Source: Sandaracinus sp.
Lineage (GTDB): Bacteria > Myxococcota_A > Polyangia > Polyangiales > Houyiibacteriaceae
DNA length: 58,252 bases
Assembly: GCA_020633125.1 (NCBI GenBank)
Contig: JACKEH010000022.1
Coordinates: 1-58,252, forward strand
Direction of reading: 5' to 3'
Shown: positions 28,701 through 36,731 of the stretch, piece after piece
Layout: each line of letters begins with the position of its first letter
Numbering within the stretch: position 1 is the first letter of the stretch
The notes under the pieces: generated by a model
The model's input: only the letters and a program-made list of their open reading frames with translations
Told to the model about the DNA's origin: nothing
Database searches by the model: none
Position numbers and translations under genes: made by a program

Positions 28701-28935
28701 CGTCGTGCATCTCGTCGCCACCTACGACGGCACCACGGCGCGGTTGTACGTCGACGGCGTGGAGGTCGCGTCGGCGGCCGCGGGTCTCACCCCCTCCACG
28801 ATCCCGTTCCGGATCGGCGCGGGCGCCTCGACGGAGGGAAGTCCCTCCGGTCACGCCCACGCGACCTTCGACGACGTTGCCATCTACGATCGAGTGCTCA
28901 CGCCGAGCGAGATCGGCCAGCACGCCCTGCGTTGA
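25708..28935 (+). CDS. Giant Cys-rich lipoprotein with DUF4215, FG-GAP and LamG-like domains
   Basis: 1,075 residues. Lipobox VVGC (Cys18). Residues 35-520 hold about ten 50-residue Cys-rich repeats ending CxAGxC..RxCxPG. A myxobacterial Cys-rich repeat (DUF4215) follows near 522-552 (CGDGIVGGSEACDDGN), then FG-GAP repeats at about 565-860 (DLDGDGHLDLLGV, DLDGDGDRDVVLA, DYDHDGDRDLLVY, DWDGDGYEDLAEV). The C-terminal LamG/concanavalin-like domain is near 870-1075 (ALAYWPLDE, VPFSVELWFRRES, ATYDGTTARLYVDGVEV). This suggests carbohydrate or matrix binding at the cell surface. GGGAGGAG at 25695-25702 gives a strong start. It lies 187 bp after the previous gene and is probably the last member of the ECF operon. 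Confidence 0.87.
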   Translation: MGHRSWKAALAVWVVVGCGGDVDSPPDANVDGSSEVVLDPCDSNRDCSGGEICREGSCRVACEDATECSAPLALCDDARGYCVACIDDDDCATHATCEASFCTFFCRDDSACAADERCIVDSGVCTERECESARECEGGFRCEGFVCVPIDDLVCEAGEEACSEDATTALRCNDDGTMEARETCDEGARCVTVDEAAVCREIVCPPAERGCTDVDTTFACDTTGTERTETDCAAGRYCDAGECRTRTCTPGAARCDASGGREVCDEAGTGYVASPCATTDVCVDGVCLERLCERGSARCVEGSWTGREVCGIDERSWVSMPCRDDETCAAGSCETRVCTPTMAECVGSDGSRECLPTGLGYTATVSCPSAQSCTPETGRCGAWICTPASTSCESLSTLRTCNADGLGHATSACAATESCSAGACRTRVCAPGTFSCGDVDTRRLCAADGLGYTGAPCTGSDPHGYSCTGAGTCVARTCVPGSIAPTCASLTDRRVCNADGSGYLAVGCAAGQSCEAGGCAVRCGDGIVGGSEACDDGNLREGDTCSTTCTAPPPLEARCASTRYHSVRVDTTTGERMGWHVADLDGDGHLDLLGVEQAGNRMVAYYGDGDGRFSSGAATSTGRNNGPAAIVDLDGDGDRDVVLAQPDSSRLVLFERTVSGYSSRGFLDQGSTGRDLAALDYDHDGDRDLLVYLAASSCLALRENRGAFVFGDATCVLPIPGSPYNAKTVTLDWDGDGYEDLAEVSTTTGAVVIHRSTVGALVPIATIPFSGSHTIQAVDVQGDGVLELAVLGPEATPTMSWHLAGGPTPSCVDIAPTTNVGVFFGPTDQGRAAFAGDFNEDGVLDWVRRDGGDLWVDLSDTYADLVRAHGALAYWPLDELVGGVTPDVLGTWPATAYGGVTSTGGLHAGSPGAVRTNGSDAYLEPIADTSAFQSVPFSVELWFRRESSERFDLVVSTRGVSAAGWDLFFHDGTGQRLVFELGDGAWNGTPGVSVAVGAVVHLVATYDGTTARLYVDGVEVASAAAGLTPSTIPFRIGAGASTEGSPSGHAHATFDDVAIYDRVLTPSEIGQHALR

Positions 28936-29077
28936 GCTCTGGCGGGAGGGACCGAGCCCCCGACGGCCGTAGGAAGACGCCGCACTCCGCCGTGATTCAC
29001 GCGGGTGCGCGATCGACCCGACGTGTTCGAACGAGGGCGAAGAAACGAGGTCGCCGACTTCGAAGTCGCCAACTCGA

Positions 29078-29110
29078 GAGGCCACCCGAGCCGCGCTCGG
29101 ATGGCCTCTT
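29078..29110 (+). terminator. Hairpin terminator between convergent genes
   Basis: GAGGCCA-C-CCGAG pairs with CTCGG-A-TGGCCTC around a 5-nt loop, then TTGACC. The T-run is short. It sits between the giant lipoprotein and the minus-strand PilZ gene. A separate 14-bp palindrome (CGACTTCGAAGTCG, 29055-29068) lies just upstream. Confidence 0.6.
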
Positions 29111-29128
29111 GACCACCGCAGCCGCGCC

Positions 29129-31027
29129 TCAAAACGGGTTGTCGGGCACCGCTTCGGTCATCGCAGGTGCTTCGACCATCGCGGGCGCCTCGACCATCGC
29201 GGGCGCTTCGACCATCGCAGGCGCTTCGACCATCGCGGGCTCCTCGACCATCGCCGGCGCTTCGACCATCGCGGGGGTTTCGGTCTCCTCGGTCATCGTC
29301 GCTTCGGTCATCGTCGCTTCGGTCATCGTCGCGGCCATCGTCGGCGCCTCGGTCATCGTCGGCGCGGCCGCGCGTTCCGGCAGCGTGAGGCGCACGGTCA
29401 TGCGCATCGCGCCGTCACGCTCGGTGAAGTCGGCCTCGCGCACGACCTGGCTCGCTTGGAGGAAGCCCGGCTTGATCGCGAAGACGGAGACGTCGCCGGT
29501 CCAGCGGTCGAGGCGAATCTCGCCCGGCGACTGAATGGTGCGACGACCGACGGAGACACGCGCTGCCTCCGGCTCGGTGACGACCTCGATCACGAACTCG
29601 AGCGCCGCGAGCGTGAAGGCGATGGGCTCGGCCTCTTCGCCTTCCGCGGGCGTGACTTCCATCGAGCCCGTGCCGAACCCGGCCGCGCGGGCTTCGACGG
29701 TCGACGCGACGCCGACGGGGAGTTGAATCTCGAGGCCCTCGGCGGTGGTGGTGCCCACCGACTCGCCGCCGACGAAGATCTCCGCCGCAGGGGTGCTCGT
29801 GACACGTACCGCGGTCGTGACGACCTCGGGCTCGGGCTCGACTTCCGGCTCGGGCTCGACTTCCGGCTCGGGCTCCGGCTCCGGCTCCGGGGTCGGGTTC
29901 GCGACGGGCTCCGGCTCGGGATCGCCGCCTCCGCCACCGAACGCGAACCACGCGCCGGCGCCGAGGCCGATCAGGAGCAAGAGCACCAGCACGATCGGCA
30001 TGCTGCTCGGTTCCTTCGGCGGCGGCGGGCGCTCCGAGGTCGTCGACGGAGCGCGGGGCGCGACGACCGGCGTCTCGTCCTTCTTCTCCTTGGCCGGCGT
30101 CGGCTTCGCTTCCGCCTTCGAGGGAGGCTCGGGCTCCTTCGCGGCCGGGCGCTTCTCCGGTTCGGCCTTCGCCGCAGGTTTCGTCTCGGCCTTGGCTTCC
30201 GCCTTCGCGGCCTTCGGCGCGGGCTCGTCGAGCAGCATGGTCTCGGCGGCTTCCGCCTCGGCCTTCGCGGCGTCGAGCTCCGCACGCGATGCGATGAGGG
30301 TCGGAATCTCGTCCGTCCCGGTCACCTCGACGGGCGCGGCGCGGCGCGGCTTCTCTTCCTCGGCCGCCGGAGCCGAGGCGCTCCCCTTCGGCACCTCGGC
30401 CGCACGCTTCGCAGCCTCGCGCTCCGCCGCCTCGCGGGCCTTCGCGGCTTCTTCACGCTGCTTCTGAATCTCTTCGCCACGACGGCGCGCTTCGTCAGCG
30501 CTCTCCTTCGCTTCGTCGGCGGCCGACACGCCCGCGCCCATCAGCGCTTCGGCGAGGAACTCGCTGGCGTGGCGCACGCTCGTGCGGTCTTCGGGCGGCG
30601 GCAACACGGCCGGCCCGGAGTCCGGGAAGAACGCGCCTCCGCCTCCTTCGTCGGCGCCCGCCTCGCCCGCCTCGAAGGCGCCGGTTCCCCCACCGCGGCG
30701 CTCGACGATGTCCTGGACGAGGGCGCGGCTGTCCGCGTCCATCTTGATGAACTTGATCCCCATGCCCGCAGGCGACGCGTCGGTCGCCTCTTCGGGGGCA
30801 CGCACCCAGACCACGCGGCCGACGCCGTGGATGAGCGACGACTCGTCCTTGAGCTGGAACTCGAACTTCAGGAGCGTGCCGATCTTCATCGGCTTCTTCG
30901 ACTTGATGAAGATGCCCCCGCGCGAGATGTCCTGGCTGTACTGCTCGACGAACTCGTCGAGCGTGGCGCTCTTGAAGCGGACCTTGAGGGAAAGCGGCGC
31001 TCGCTTGTCCTTGCGCGTGTCGGTCAT
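29129..31027 (-). CDS. PilZ domain protein with membrane helix and PEGA domain
   Basis: 632 residues. The N-terminal PilZ domain (about 8-110) keeps both c-di-GMP motifs: RKDKR (residues 5-9) and DISRGG (33-38), of the myxobacterial subtype. A charged, Ala/Glu/Lys-rich linker leads to one membrane helix (PIVLVLLLLIGLGAGAWFAF), then a Pro/Glu repeat spacer, a PEGA-like domain (AAEIFVGGESVGTTTAEG) and a C-terminal tail of EAPAMV repeats ending DNPF. The layout would let cytoplasmic c-di-GMP influence an envelope domain. The start ATG at 31027 has GGAG seven bases upstream; an upstream ATG at 31126 gives a non-protein-like leader. Confidence 0.85.
   Translation of the reverse strand: MTDTRKDKRAPLSLKVRFKSATLDEFVEQYSQDISRGGIFIKSKKPMKIGTLLKFEFQLKDESSLIHGVGRVVWVRAPEEATDASPAGMGIKFIKMDADSRALVQDIVERRGGGTGAFEAGEAGADEGGGGAFFPDSGPAVLPPPEDRTSVRHASEFLAEALMGAGVSAADEAKESADEARRRGEEIQKQREEAAKAREAAEREAAKRAAEVPKGSASAPAAEEEKPRRAAPVEVTGTDEIPTLIASRAELDAAKAEAEAAETMLLDEPAPKAAKAEAKAETKPAAKAEPEKRPAAKEPEPPSKAEAKPTPAKEKKDETPVVAPRAPSTTSERPPPPKEPSSMPIVLVLLLLIGLGAGAWFAFGGGGGDPEPEPVANPTPEPEPEPEPEVEPEPEVEPEPEVVTTAVRVTSTPAAEIFVGGESVGTTTAEGLEIQLPVGVASTVEARAAGFGTGSMEVTPAEGEEAEPIAFTLAALEFVIEVVTEPEAARVSVGRRTIQSPGEIRLDRWTGDVSVFAIKPGFLQASQVVREADFTERDGAMRMTVRLTLPERAAAPTMTEAPTMAATMTEATMTEATMTEETETPAMVEAPAMVEEPAMVEAPAMVEAPAMVEAPAMVEAPAMTEAVPDNPF
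29160..29280 (-). repeat. 18-bp tandem repeats encoding EAPAMV in the PilZ-PEGA gene
   Basis: Seven to eight near-identical 18-bp units (TCGACCATCGCGGGCGCC on the plus strand) encode the hexapeptide repeat at the protein C-terminus. Copy number could vary by slippage. Confidence 0.8.
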
Positions 31028-31209
31028 CGAGGCTCCGAGATCACGACGCGGCCTTGCACGCGTCGCGGAGGGTTCGGCAGGGGAACGGGGGTGGCCCGCG
31101 GGCAAAGGCCCACGAAGCCCGGACACGGCGACGGGCCGATGCCCGCGTCAGGGTACTCCTTCGTCGGAAAAATCGACAAAGGATTCGCAGCCTCTGGCAG
31201 GCTGAACGC

Positions 31210-31842
31210 ATGCGCTTCGTGATCGAGGAGCTGGCCGAGGACGGGGTGACCGTGGTCCGCCGCGAGAACGTCGAGACCACGGAACGCTTCGAGCTCTCGC
31301 GCTCGGCCGGGCCGACGCTCGACTTCCCGCTCTCGTCGCCCCTGGTGGTCCAACCCGACCCGGCTCGCGAGCTCGCGCTGCTCTACTACGAAGGGCACCG
31401 ACGGCACCTCTCGCCGGGCCAACCCCTCTTCTTCTCGCTGCCGGAGGTGCGACTGCGCCTCTCGCTCGTCGGGGAGCTGGGCGGCGGGGTCAGCGGTGGA
31501 CGCGGGCAATGCCCTCGCTGCAACGGCGCGCTCCGCCAGCAATCGATGGGCGGTGCCTACCGCTCGTTCGCGCGTGACCTGCGCCGCTGCGAGCGCTGCC
31601 GGGTCGAGATCGTCGAGCTCGCCGACGCCGGGGAGAAGCTCGGCCAGTTCGCGGACGCGACCCAGAACGATTGGTATTGGGTCGCCGCGCCGAACCGATG
31701 CCCGGGATGTGGCAACCTCATGAAGCGCGCGCGCCTTCGCACCAAGAAAGGCGAGGCCGAGGTCGAGCGCTGCACGCCCTGCGAGCTGCTCGTGCTCGAC
31801 GACCTCGACCGAAAGACCCTGCTCGAAGGCGAATCGTGGTGA
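31210..31842 (+). CDS. Zinc-ribbon protein with four CxxC pairs, function unknown
   Basis: 210 residues. The first 95 residues form a beta-rich domain without a recognised family (RFVIEELAEDGVTVVRREN). Two zinc ribbons follow: C101xxC104 with C127xxC130, and C164xxC167 with C188xxC191. The second resembles the zf-TFIIB-like ribbons of small bacterial proteins. No membrane segment. The start ATG at 31210 is preceded by a weak AGG. It lies 6 bp before a membrane protein gene, so the two are likely one transcript. Confidence 0.6.
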   Translation: MRFVIEELAEDGVTVVRRENVETTERFELSRSAGPTLDFPLSSPLVVQPDPARELALLYYEGHRRHLSPGQPLFFSLPEVRLRLSLVGELGGGVSGGRGQCPRCNGALRQQSMGGAYRSFARDLRRCERCRVEIVELADAGEKLGQFADATQNDWYWVAAPNRCPGCGNLMKRARLRTKKGEAEVERCTPCELLVLDDLDRKTLLEGESW

Positions 31843-31848
31843 GGCTCG

Positions 31849-32529
31849 ATGCCTCGGCCCTCCTCGACGACGGGGGGGAGTGACGCAAGACTCGTGGGCG
31901 TGAGTGACGCGAGCCGACTCGACGCGGCGCGGGTGCTCGGGTGGTACCGACCCGACGACACCCGGCGGATCTTGCGTGTGCTCTTGCCCGCCATCTTTCC
32001 GATGCTCGTCGGCTCGACCGTGGTCGGCTTCGCGTATTCGCGCCTCGACGCCCTCGACCCGATCAGCCTCAACCCGAGCTACGCGGAGCCGGCACCGTCG
32101 GCGCCCGTCGGAGGCGTCGGGCCCCGTGTCCCGGGCGTGCTGAGCGGGCCCTACCGACGTGCCCCCGCCCCGCCGGTGCACGCGGCCGAGATTCCCGCGA
32201 GCATGTGGCTGCTCTTCGCGCTCGGCTTCCTCCTCGTCGCGAGCGGACCGACGTCGATCTTGGTCGGGCTCGGAAAGAGCTGGAAGAACGACTTCTTCTT
32301 GCTGCTCCGGGTCGACGGGCTGGTGCATCAGACCGCCGACGGCCAACACCACGTCGCGTGGGAGCACGTCGCGCGCGTCGAGCACGTCGACGGCGTGGTC
32401 CGCCTGCGCATGCGCGACGAGTCCGACGCCTACGAGATTCGCGAGCGTTTCTCGGGCATCGACGCCGCCGGGCTCGCCACACGCCTCGAAGACATTCGCC
32501 GCAAGGCGAGCTTCGACCTGCTGCGCTGA
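31849..32529 (+). CDS. Two-helix membrane protein, function unknown
   Basis: 226 residues if translation starts at ATG 31849 (GAGG at 31841). Internal GTGs at 31894 and 31900 follow a G-rich run and are alternatives that would shorten the N-terminus by about 15 residues. Two hydrophobic segments (LLPAIFPMLVGSTVVGFAY and MWLLFALGFLLVASG) flank a Pro-rich loop. The C-terminal part (LLLRVDGLVHQTADGQHHV, VRLRMRDESDAYEIRERF) looks like a PH-like beta domain. No family recognised. Confidence 0.6.
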   Translation: MPRPSSTTGGSDARLVGVSDASRLDAARVLGWYRPDDTRRILRVLLPAIFPMLVGSTVVGFAYSRLDALDPISLNPSYAEPAPSAPVGGVGPRVPGVLSGPYRRAPAPPVHAAEIPASMWLLFALGFLLVASGPTSILVGLGKSWKNDFFLLLRVDGLVHQTADGQHHVAWEHVARVEHVDGVVRLRMRDESDAYEIRERFSGIDAAGLATRLEDIRRKASFDLLR

Positions 32530-32536
32530 AGACGCG

Positions 32537-33568
32537 TCAACAGCCGCGCTGACAGGTGCCGCTACAGCACGCGCGATTGGGGTTGCGGCACATGTTGCCG
32601 CAAGCGCCGCAGTTCGACGCGGAGGCGCTCGTATCCGTCTCGCAGCCCGTGCTCGCGTCGCGGTCGCAATCGTCGAAGGGCGGGGTGCACGAGGTGATCG
32701 TGCAGGCGCCCGCGTTGCAGATGCCTTCGCCGTTGCGGAAGACACACTGCCGACCACACATGCCGCAGTTGTTCAGGTCGCTCGAGAGGTCGAAGCCCTC
32801 GTCGGCGTTTCCGTCGCAGTCGTCGTCGACACCGTTGCAGACCTCGTCGCCCGCCGTGACGTCTTCGTCGACCCGGCCGTCGCAGTCGTCGTCGGCGTCG
32901 TTGCAGACCTCCGCGACGCATGCGTCGAGGCCCGTGTCGCTCACGCCCGTGTCGGACACGCCGGAGTCCTCACCACCTCCGGCGTCGACCCCCGCGTCGA
33001 AGGGCGGCGGCTGCTCGCCCAGGCGCGGAGGCGTGCCGGTCCAAGCCCCGAAGTCGGTGCGCACCACGGCTTCGCAGCCGTTCTCGGAGCAAGTCTGCCC
33101 GCCGCAATCCCGGCCGACGCACGACTGCACGAGGTGCATCGTCAGCACGACGGTGGCCTTCGGAACGAAGTCGAACCGCGCTTGACGCGCGACCACCTCG
33201 ACGTCGCCCAGCAGACCTCGGGCGACCACGTCGTAGGGGCCGAGCTCGCCGTTCTCCGGCACCAAACCGAGCGTGCGCGGAGGAACCGGCTCGCCGTCTC
33301 CGAGCATCGCGGTGGCGCTTCGCGTCGTGCCGCTCGGCGACGTCACGTCGAGGACGAAACGATCGATCGTCGCCGGGACGTCGAGGTCCGTGTCGACCAC
33401 GACGAGGACCTCGGTGCGTGGGGTGGCCGAGCACGCGAAGAGCGAGGCCAGCGCGAGCACCGCCCCCCCGAACGCCCACCGCTTCCTCGAAGACCAGCGC
33501 TTCCTCGAAGACCAGCGCGTCCCCGAAGCTTCGCGCGTCCTCGAAGACTCGCCCCGCACGCTCACCAT
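32537..33568 (-). CDS. DCDG-repeat (MopE-like) lipoprotein
   Basis: 343 residues. The signal has an unusually long basic n-region (about 31 residues) containing a tandem duplication SSRKRW-SSRKRW, then ALASLFAC with Cys46 as lipid site. Residues 50-150 form a beta domain; then come two DCDG repeats (DADDDCDGRVDED, GVDDDCDGNADEG) and a Cys-rich tail (CGMCGRQCVF, CGACGNMC). The ATG at 33568 overlaps the stop of the upstream TPR gene, so translation is coupled. A shorter start inside the repeat cannot be excluded. Confidence 0.78.
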   Translation of the reverse strand: MVSVRGESSRTREASGTRWSSRKRWSSRKRWAFGGAVLALASLFACSATPRTEVLVVVDTDLDVPATIDRFVLDVTSPSGTTRSATAMLGDGEPVPPRTLGLVPENGELGPYDVVARGLLGDVEVVARQARFDFVPKATVVLTMHLVQSCVGRDCGGQTCSENGCEAVVRTDFGAWTGTPPRLGEQPPPFDAGVDAGGGEDSGVSDTGVSDTGLDACVAEVCNDADDDCDGRVDEDVTAGDEVCNGVDDDCDGNADEGFDLSSDLNNCGMCGRQCVFRNGEGICNAGACTITSCTPPFDDCDRDASTGCETDTSASASNCGACGNMCRNPNRACCSGTCQRGC

Positions 33569-34365
33569 CGAATCACTCCGGGTTGAAAGTCGCCGTTCAC
33601 CGGCGACTGCGTGCCGTCGCGCGTGACGACCACCGCGACGACGACCACGGCGGCGACGGCGACCACGGCCGCGGCCACGCCGACGTAGAGACCGGTTCGC
33701 GAGCGTTCGGTCGGCTCGGTCCCGACGCCTCGTTCCGGCTCGCGCTCGGCCTCTTCGCGCGCGAGCTCGGCCGGGGTCGGCACCACGCTCACGTCGACGT
33801 AGACGTCGCCTCCCCGACGAAGATGGAGCGCGCGCCGCGTGACGACCTCGTTTCCGCGCAAGCCGACAAGCTCGACCTCGCCGGGCGCGACCAGGAGCGG
33901 AGTTCCCAGCTCGTCCTGCGTCAGATCACGCTCACCGAGGCGTGCGCCGTCGGCGAGGCCACCGAGCTGCACGGAGACCACCGCGTTGCGCTCGCGAAGC
34001 TCACGCTCGAGAAACGCCGCGCGCTCGCGAAGCTCGCTCGGCGACTCCGGATCGGTCTGCAGATTCCGCGCGAGGCGAAACGCTTCCGCGTCTTCTTCGA
34101 GCTCGTAAAGCGCCGACGCGAGGTTGAACCGCACCGCCACCGCGTCGCGGACGGCGAGCGCGTCGCGAAAGGCTCGAGCGGCCGAGGCGTAGTCGCCCCG
34201 CTCGGCGGCGGAGACGCCTTCTCGGAAGCGCACGCGAGCACGTGCGAGATCGGCTTCGGTCGGTCCTTCGGGAGTCGCGGCCTGCGCGTCGGCAGTCGGC
34301 TCCGGCGCCTGCGCGACGCCCACGCTGGCCACGAGCATCGAGAGCAGAACGAGGACACGCCGCAT
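33562..34365 (-). CDS. TPR-repeat protein with C-terminal membrane helix
   Basis: 267 residues. Signal peptide (MRRVLVLLSMLVASVGVAQA), then TPR-like helices near 40-120 (ARVRFREGVSAAERGDYASA, AVRFNLASALYELEEDAEAF), a PEGA-like beta segment (VSVQLGGLADGARLGERDL), and a membrane helix near the C-terminus (YVGVAAAVVAVAAVVVVAVVV). This architecture commonly accompanies Ser/Thr kinases in myxobacteria; here the kinase is 139 bp upstream. The stop overlaps the DCDG lipoprotein start. No strong SD before the ATG. Confidence 0.75.
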   Translation of the reverse strand: MRRVLVLLSMLVASVGVAQAPEPTADAQAATPEGPTEADLARARVRFREGVSAAERGDYASAARAFRDALAVRDAVAVRFNLASALYELEEDAEAFRLARNLQTDPESPSELRERAAFLERELRERNAVVSVQLGGLADGARLGERDLTQDELGTPLLVAPGEVELVGLRGNEVVTRRALHLRRGGDVYVDVSVVPTPAELAREEAEREPERGVGTEPTERSRTGLYVGVAAAVVAVAAVVVVAVVVTRDGTQSPVNGDFQPGVIRW

Positions 34366-34504
34366 GGGCGCATCATCGCGGTTGCTTCGGCGGCCTCGCA
34401 AGAAAGCTCTTTGGTATACGTCGTTCAGGGGGTGACTCCGGCGAGTCCGAAACCCGCGTTCCAGACCCGGCGCGAACGCTCCCGGTCGGACGAGAGAAGG
34501 AACG

Positions 34505-36511
34505 TCAGAAGCCCGGGTCGGCGACGAAACCCGGACGGCGTCGTTCGGTTCGAGGCTCGCGACGACCGCGTTGCTGTTGCTGTTCCTCGGCCGCGGCTTG
34601 GCGTTCGGCGGCTTCGGCCGCGGCACGCTCGGCGGCTTCGCGCTCGGCCGTGGCTTGCGCGGCCGCGCGTTCGGCGGCCTCTCGGTCGGCGGCGGCAGCC
34701 TCACGCTCGACGGCGGCACGCGCCGACTCTTCACGCGCCGCCGCGGCGCGGGCTTCGTTCTCCGCCCGCTCCGTCTCACGTTCGGCGCGGTCGGCGTCGC
34801 GCGCCGCGAGCTCGGACGCGCTCGGTCCCGTCGGTTCGGGAGAACGCAGCGCGAAGAACCCGCCGACGCCCAGCGCCGTGAGGAGCGCAAGCGCCGCGAC
34901 CGGTCGAACCCATGCCTGCCGACTCGGCGCGTCGGCCACGGGCGCTTCGTCGAGCGCGGCATCGGGTGGAGGCGGACGCTCGCTCGTCGAGAGCGTCGGA
35001 TGCACCGAGGTGGCGCGAAGCCGCTCGCGCACCTTCGTGTCGGCTTCGAGTCGTGGGCCGCTGCGAATCTCGTCGGCGAAGAGCTCCCCCATCGCGCGCC
35101 GAAGACGTGCGGCGGTGACGACCGCGCCGCGGTTGCTGATCCACTGCTCGAGCGCCTCTTGCATCTCGCCCGCGGATTCGAAGCGGTTGCCAGGCTCCTT
35201 CGCGAGGGCTTTTCGGACGAGCTCGTCGAGATCTTCGGGCAAGCTCTGGTCGAGCTCGCGAATCGAAGGGGCGGGCTCTTCGAGGATGGCGCGAAAGGTG
35301 TCGAACTGACTGCCGCGCTTGTAGAGCCGGCGCCCCGTGAGCGCTTCCCAGAGGCACACACCGAGCGCGAAGACGTCGGCGCGTCCGTCGACCGATTCCG
35401 CACGGCATTGCTCGGGGGCGAGGTAACCGAACTTTCCCTTCACCGCGTCCGAGCGGCTCTCGTCTTCCGACTGCGCGACCTTGGCCACGCCGAAGTCGAG
35501 GAGCTTCACGACGCCGTCGAAACGCACCATCAGGTTGTGCGGCGAGACGTCGCGATGAACGACACCGAGCGAAGCGCGACGCGCGTCACGTGCGGTGTGC
35601 GCGTAGTCGAGCGCGCTCGCGACCTTGGCGACGATGCCGACCGCGACCTCGGGATCGAGCGTCTCCCCATGCAGCGCGACGCGTTCGAGGATCTCCTTGA
35701 GGGTCGCGCCCTCGACGTACTCCATCGCGATGAAGAAGTGTCCGCCCCACTTCCCGAACTCGAAGACGGTCGAGATGTGCGGGTGGCTGAGCTGCATCGC
35801 GACGCGGCCTTCGCGAAGGAAGAGCTGCTCGAAGTCTTCGTCGTCGGCGAGCTGTTTGCGCAGGACCTTCACGACGACGATGCGAATGCCACCGCCGAGC
35901 ATCGGCTCTTGGGCGAGGTAGATCTCGGCCATGCCGCCCGTCGCGAGCCGGCCGAGCACGTCGTACCGACCGAAGCGCGCGATCGGGTTCGGCAAAGAGA
36001 GCCGCATGCTGTGCGACGAGGGGTCGTCGAACCCTTCGGGCAGCTCGATGTCGACGCTGCTGCGCGTCGGGAAAGGCTCGGGCTCGACCGCGTCGTCTTC
36101 GCTGCTCTCGTCGACGAGGGTCTCGAGGCCGGAGTCGCGGGGCATCGAACGGCGAGCCGGCATGGTCGCGCGACGCTTGGCGTCGGCGTCGATGGGTAGG
36201 CGCGGCTTCGCCTCTTCGGTGTCCGCCGCACGAACACCGCTGGTCTCGACGACCTCTTCTTCGACGGGGGCCTCGAGGGCCGCGCGCACGTGGCCCGGCT
36301 TCGGGTCTTCCGGAGGCTGGGCTGGCGATTTCGGCTTCGGGATGGCGAGCTTCGGAACCGCCTTGGCTTCGAGCCGCGGCGTGGGCGGCTTCAGCGCCGG
36401 AACCCTCGGCGCGGGAGGGACGTAGCCCTCCTGGACGGCCTTGCGCACCTGGCTCGAATCCCCCGGATCGAAGACGGGGTTCGGCGATGCGCTACGCTCG
36501 TCGTCGGCCAC
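34505..36511 (-). CDS. Ser/Thr protein kinase with C-terminal membrane helix and Ala/Glu/Arg tail
   Basis: 668 residues from GTG at 36511. After a Pro-rich N-terminal 180 residues, the kinase domain has the Gly loop (LGRLATGGMAEIYLA, 186-200), Lys215, Glu234, catalytic HRD (319-321) and DFG (339-341), all intact. A membrane helix near 534-556 leads to an outer tail that is almost wholly Ala/Glu/Arg (570-640), probably one long charged helix, ending in a QQQQ run and basic residues. There is no PASTA or other known sensor domain. It probably phosphorylates targets in response to an envelope signal. The TPR and DCDG genes follow on the same strand. Confidence 0.92.
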   Translation of the reverse strand: MADDERSASPNPVFDPGDSSQVRKAVQEGYVPPAPRVPALKPPTPRLEAKAVPKLAIPKPKSPAQPPEDPKPGHVRAALEAPVEEEVVETSGVRAADTEEAKPRLPIDADAKRRATMPARRSMPRDSGLETLVDESSEDDAVEPEPFPTRSSVDIELPEGFDDPSSHSMRLSLPNPIARFGRYDVLGRLATGGMAEIYLAQEPMLGGGIRIVVVKVLRKQLADDEDFEQLFLREGRVAMQLSHPHISTVFEFGKWGGHFFIAMEYVEGATLKEILERVALHGETLDPEVAVGIVAKVASALDYAHTARDARRASLGVVHRDVSPHNLMVRFDGVVKLLDFGVAKVAQSEDESRSDAVKGKFGYLAPEQCRAESVDGRADVFALGVCLWEALTGRRLYKRGSQFDTFRAILEEPAPSIRELDQSLPEDLDELVRKALAKEPGNRFESAGEMQEALEQWISNRGAVVTAARLRRAMGELFADEIRSGPRLEADTKVRERLRATSVHPTLSTSERPPPPDAALDEAPVADAPSRQAWVRPVAALALLTALGVGGFFALRSPEPTGPSASELAARDADRAERETERAENEARAAAAREESARAAVEREAAAADREAAERAAAQATAEREAAERAAAEAAERQAAAEEQQQQRGRREPRTERRRPGFVADPGF

Positions 36512-36731
36512 CGCGGGAGTTTATCAGTGCGGTCGACCCGCGAGGAGGGGTTGAAGGGGTGTTCCGCGCAGATCGCGTACACCGTGGAAGACACACACCT
36601 ACCTGCAGCGCGGCCGAATCATTCCCCGTTCTCGGAGGGAAAGAGCCCTCGTGTTCAGAACCGTACGAACGAAGGCGTTGGCGTGGCTTCGCGCGAACCT
36701 CGCCACCGAGGCTCGTGCGAAGCACGACGAA

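Noticed and set aside
29055..29068. Palindrome CGACTTCGAAGTCG as an operator
   Set aside because: It lies between convergent gene ends, where no promoter is needed; it is more likely chance or part of the terminator area.
36512..36731. A small gene between the kinase and glutathione peroxidase
   Set aside because: No frame has a ribosome-binding site together with protein-like composition; it is treated as the kinase upstream region.
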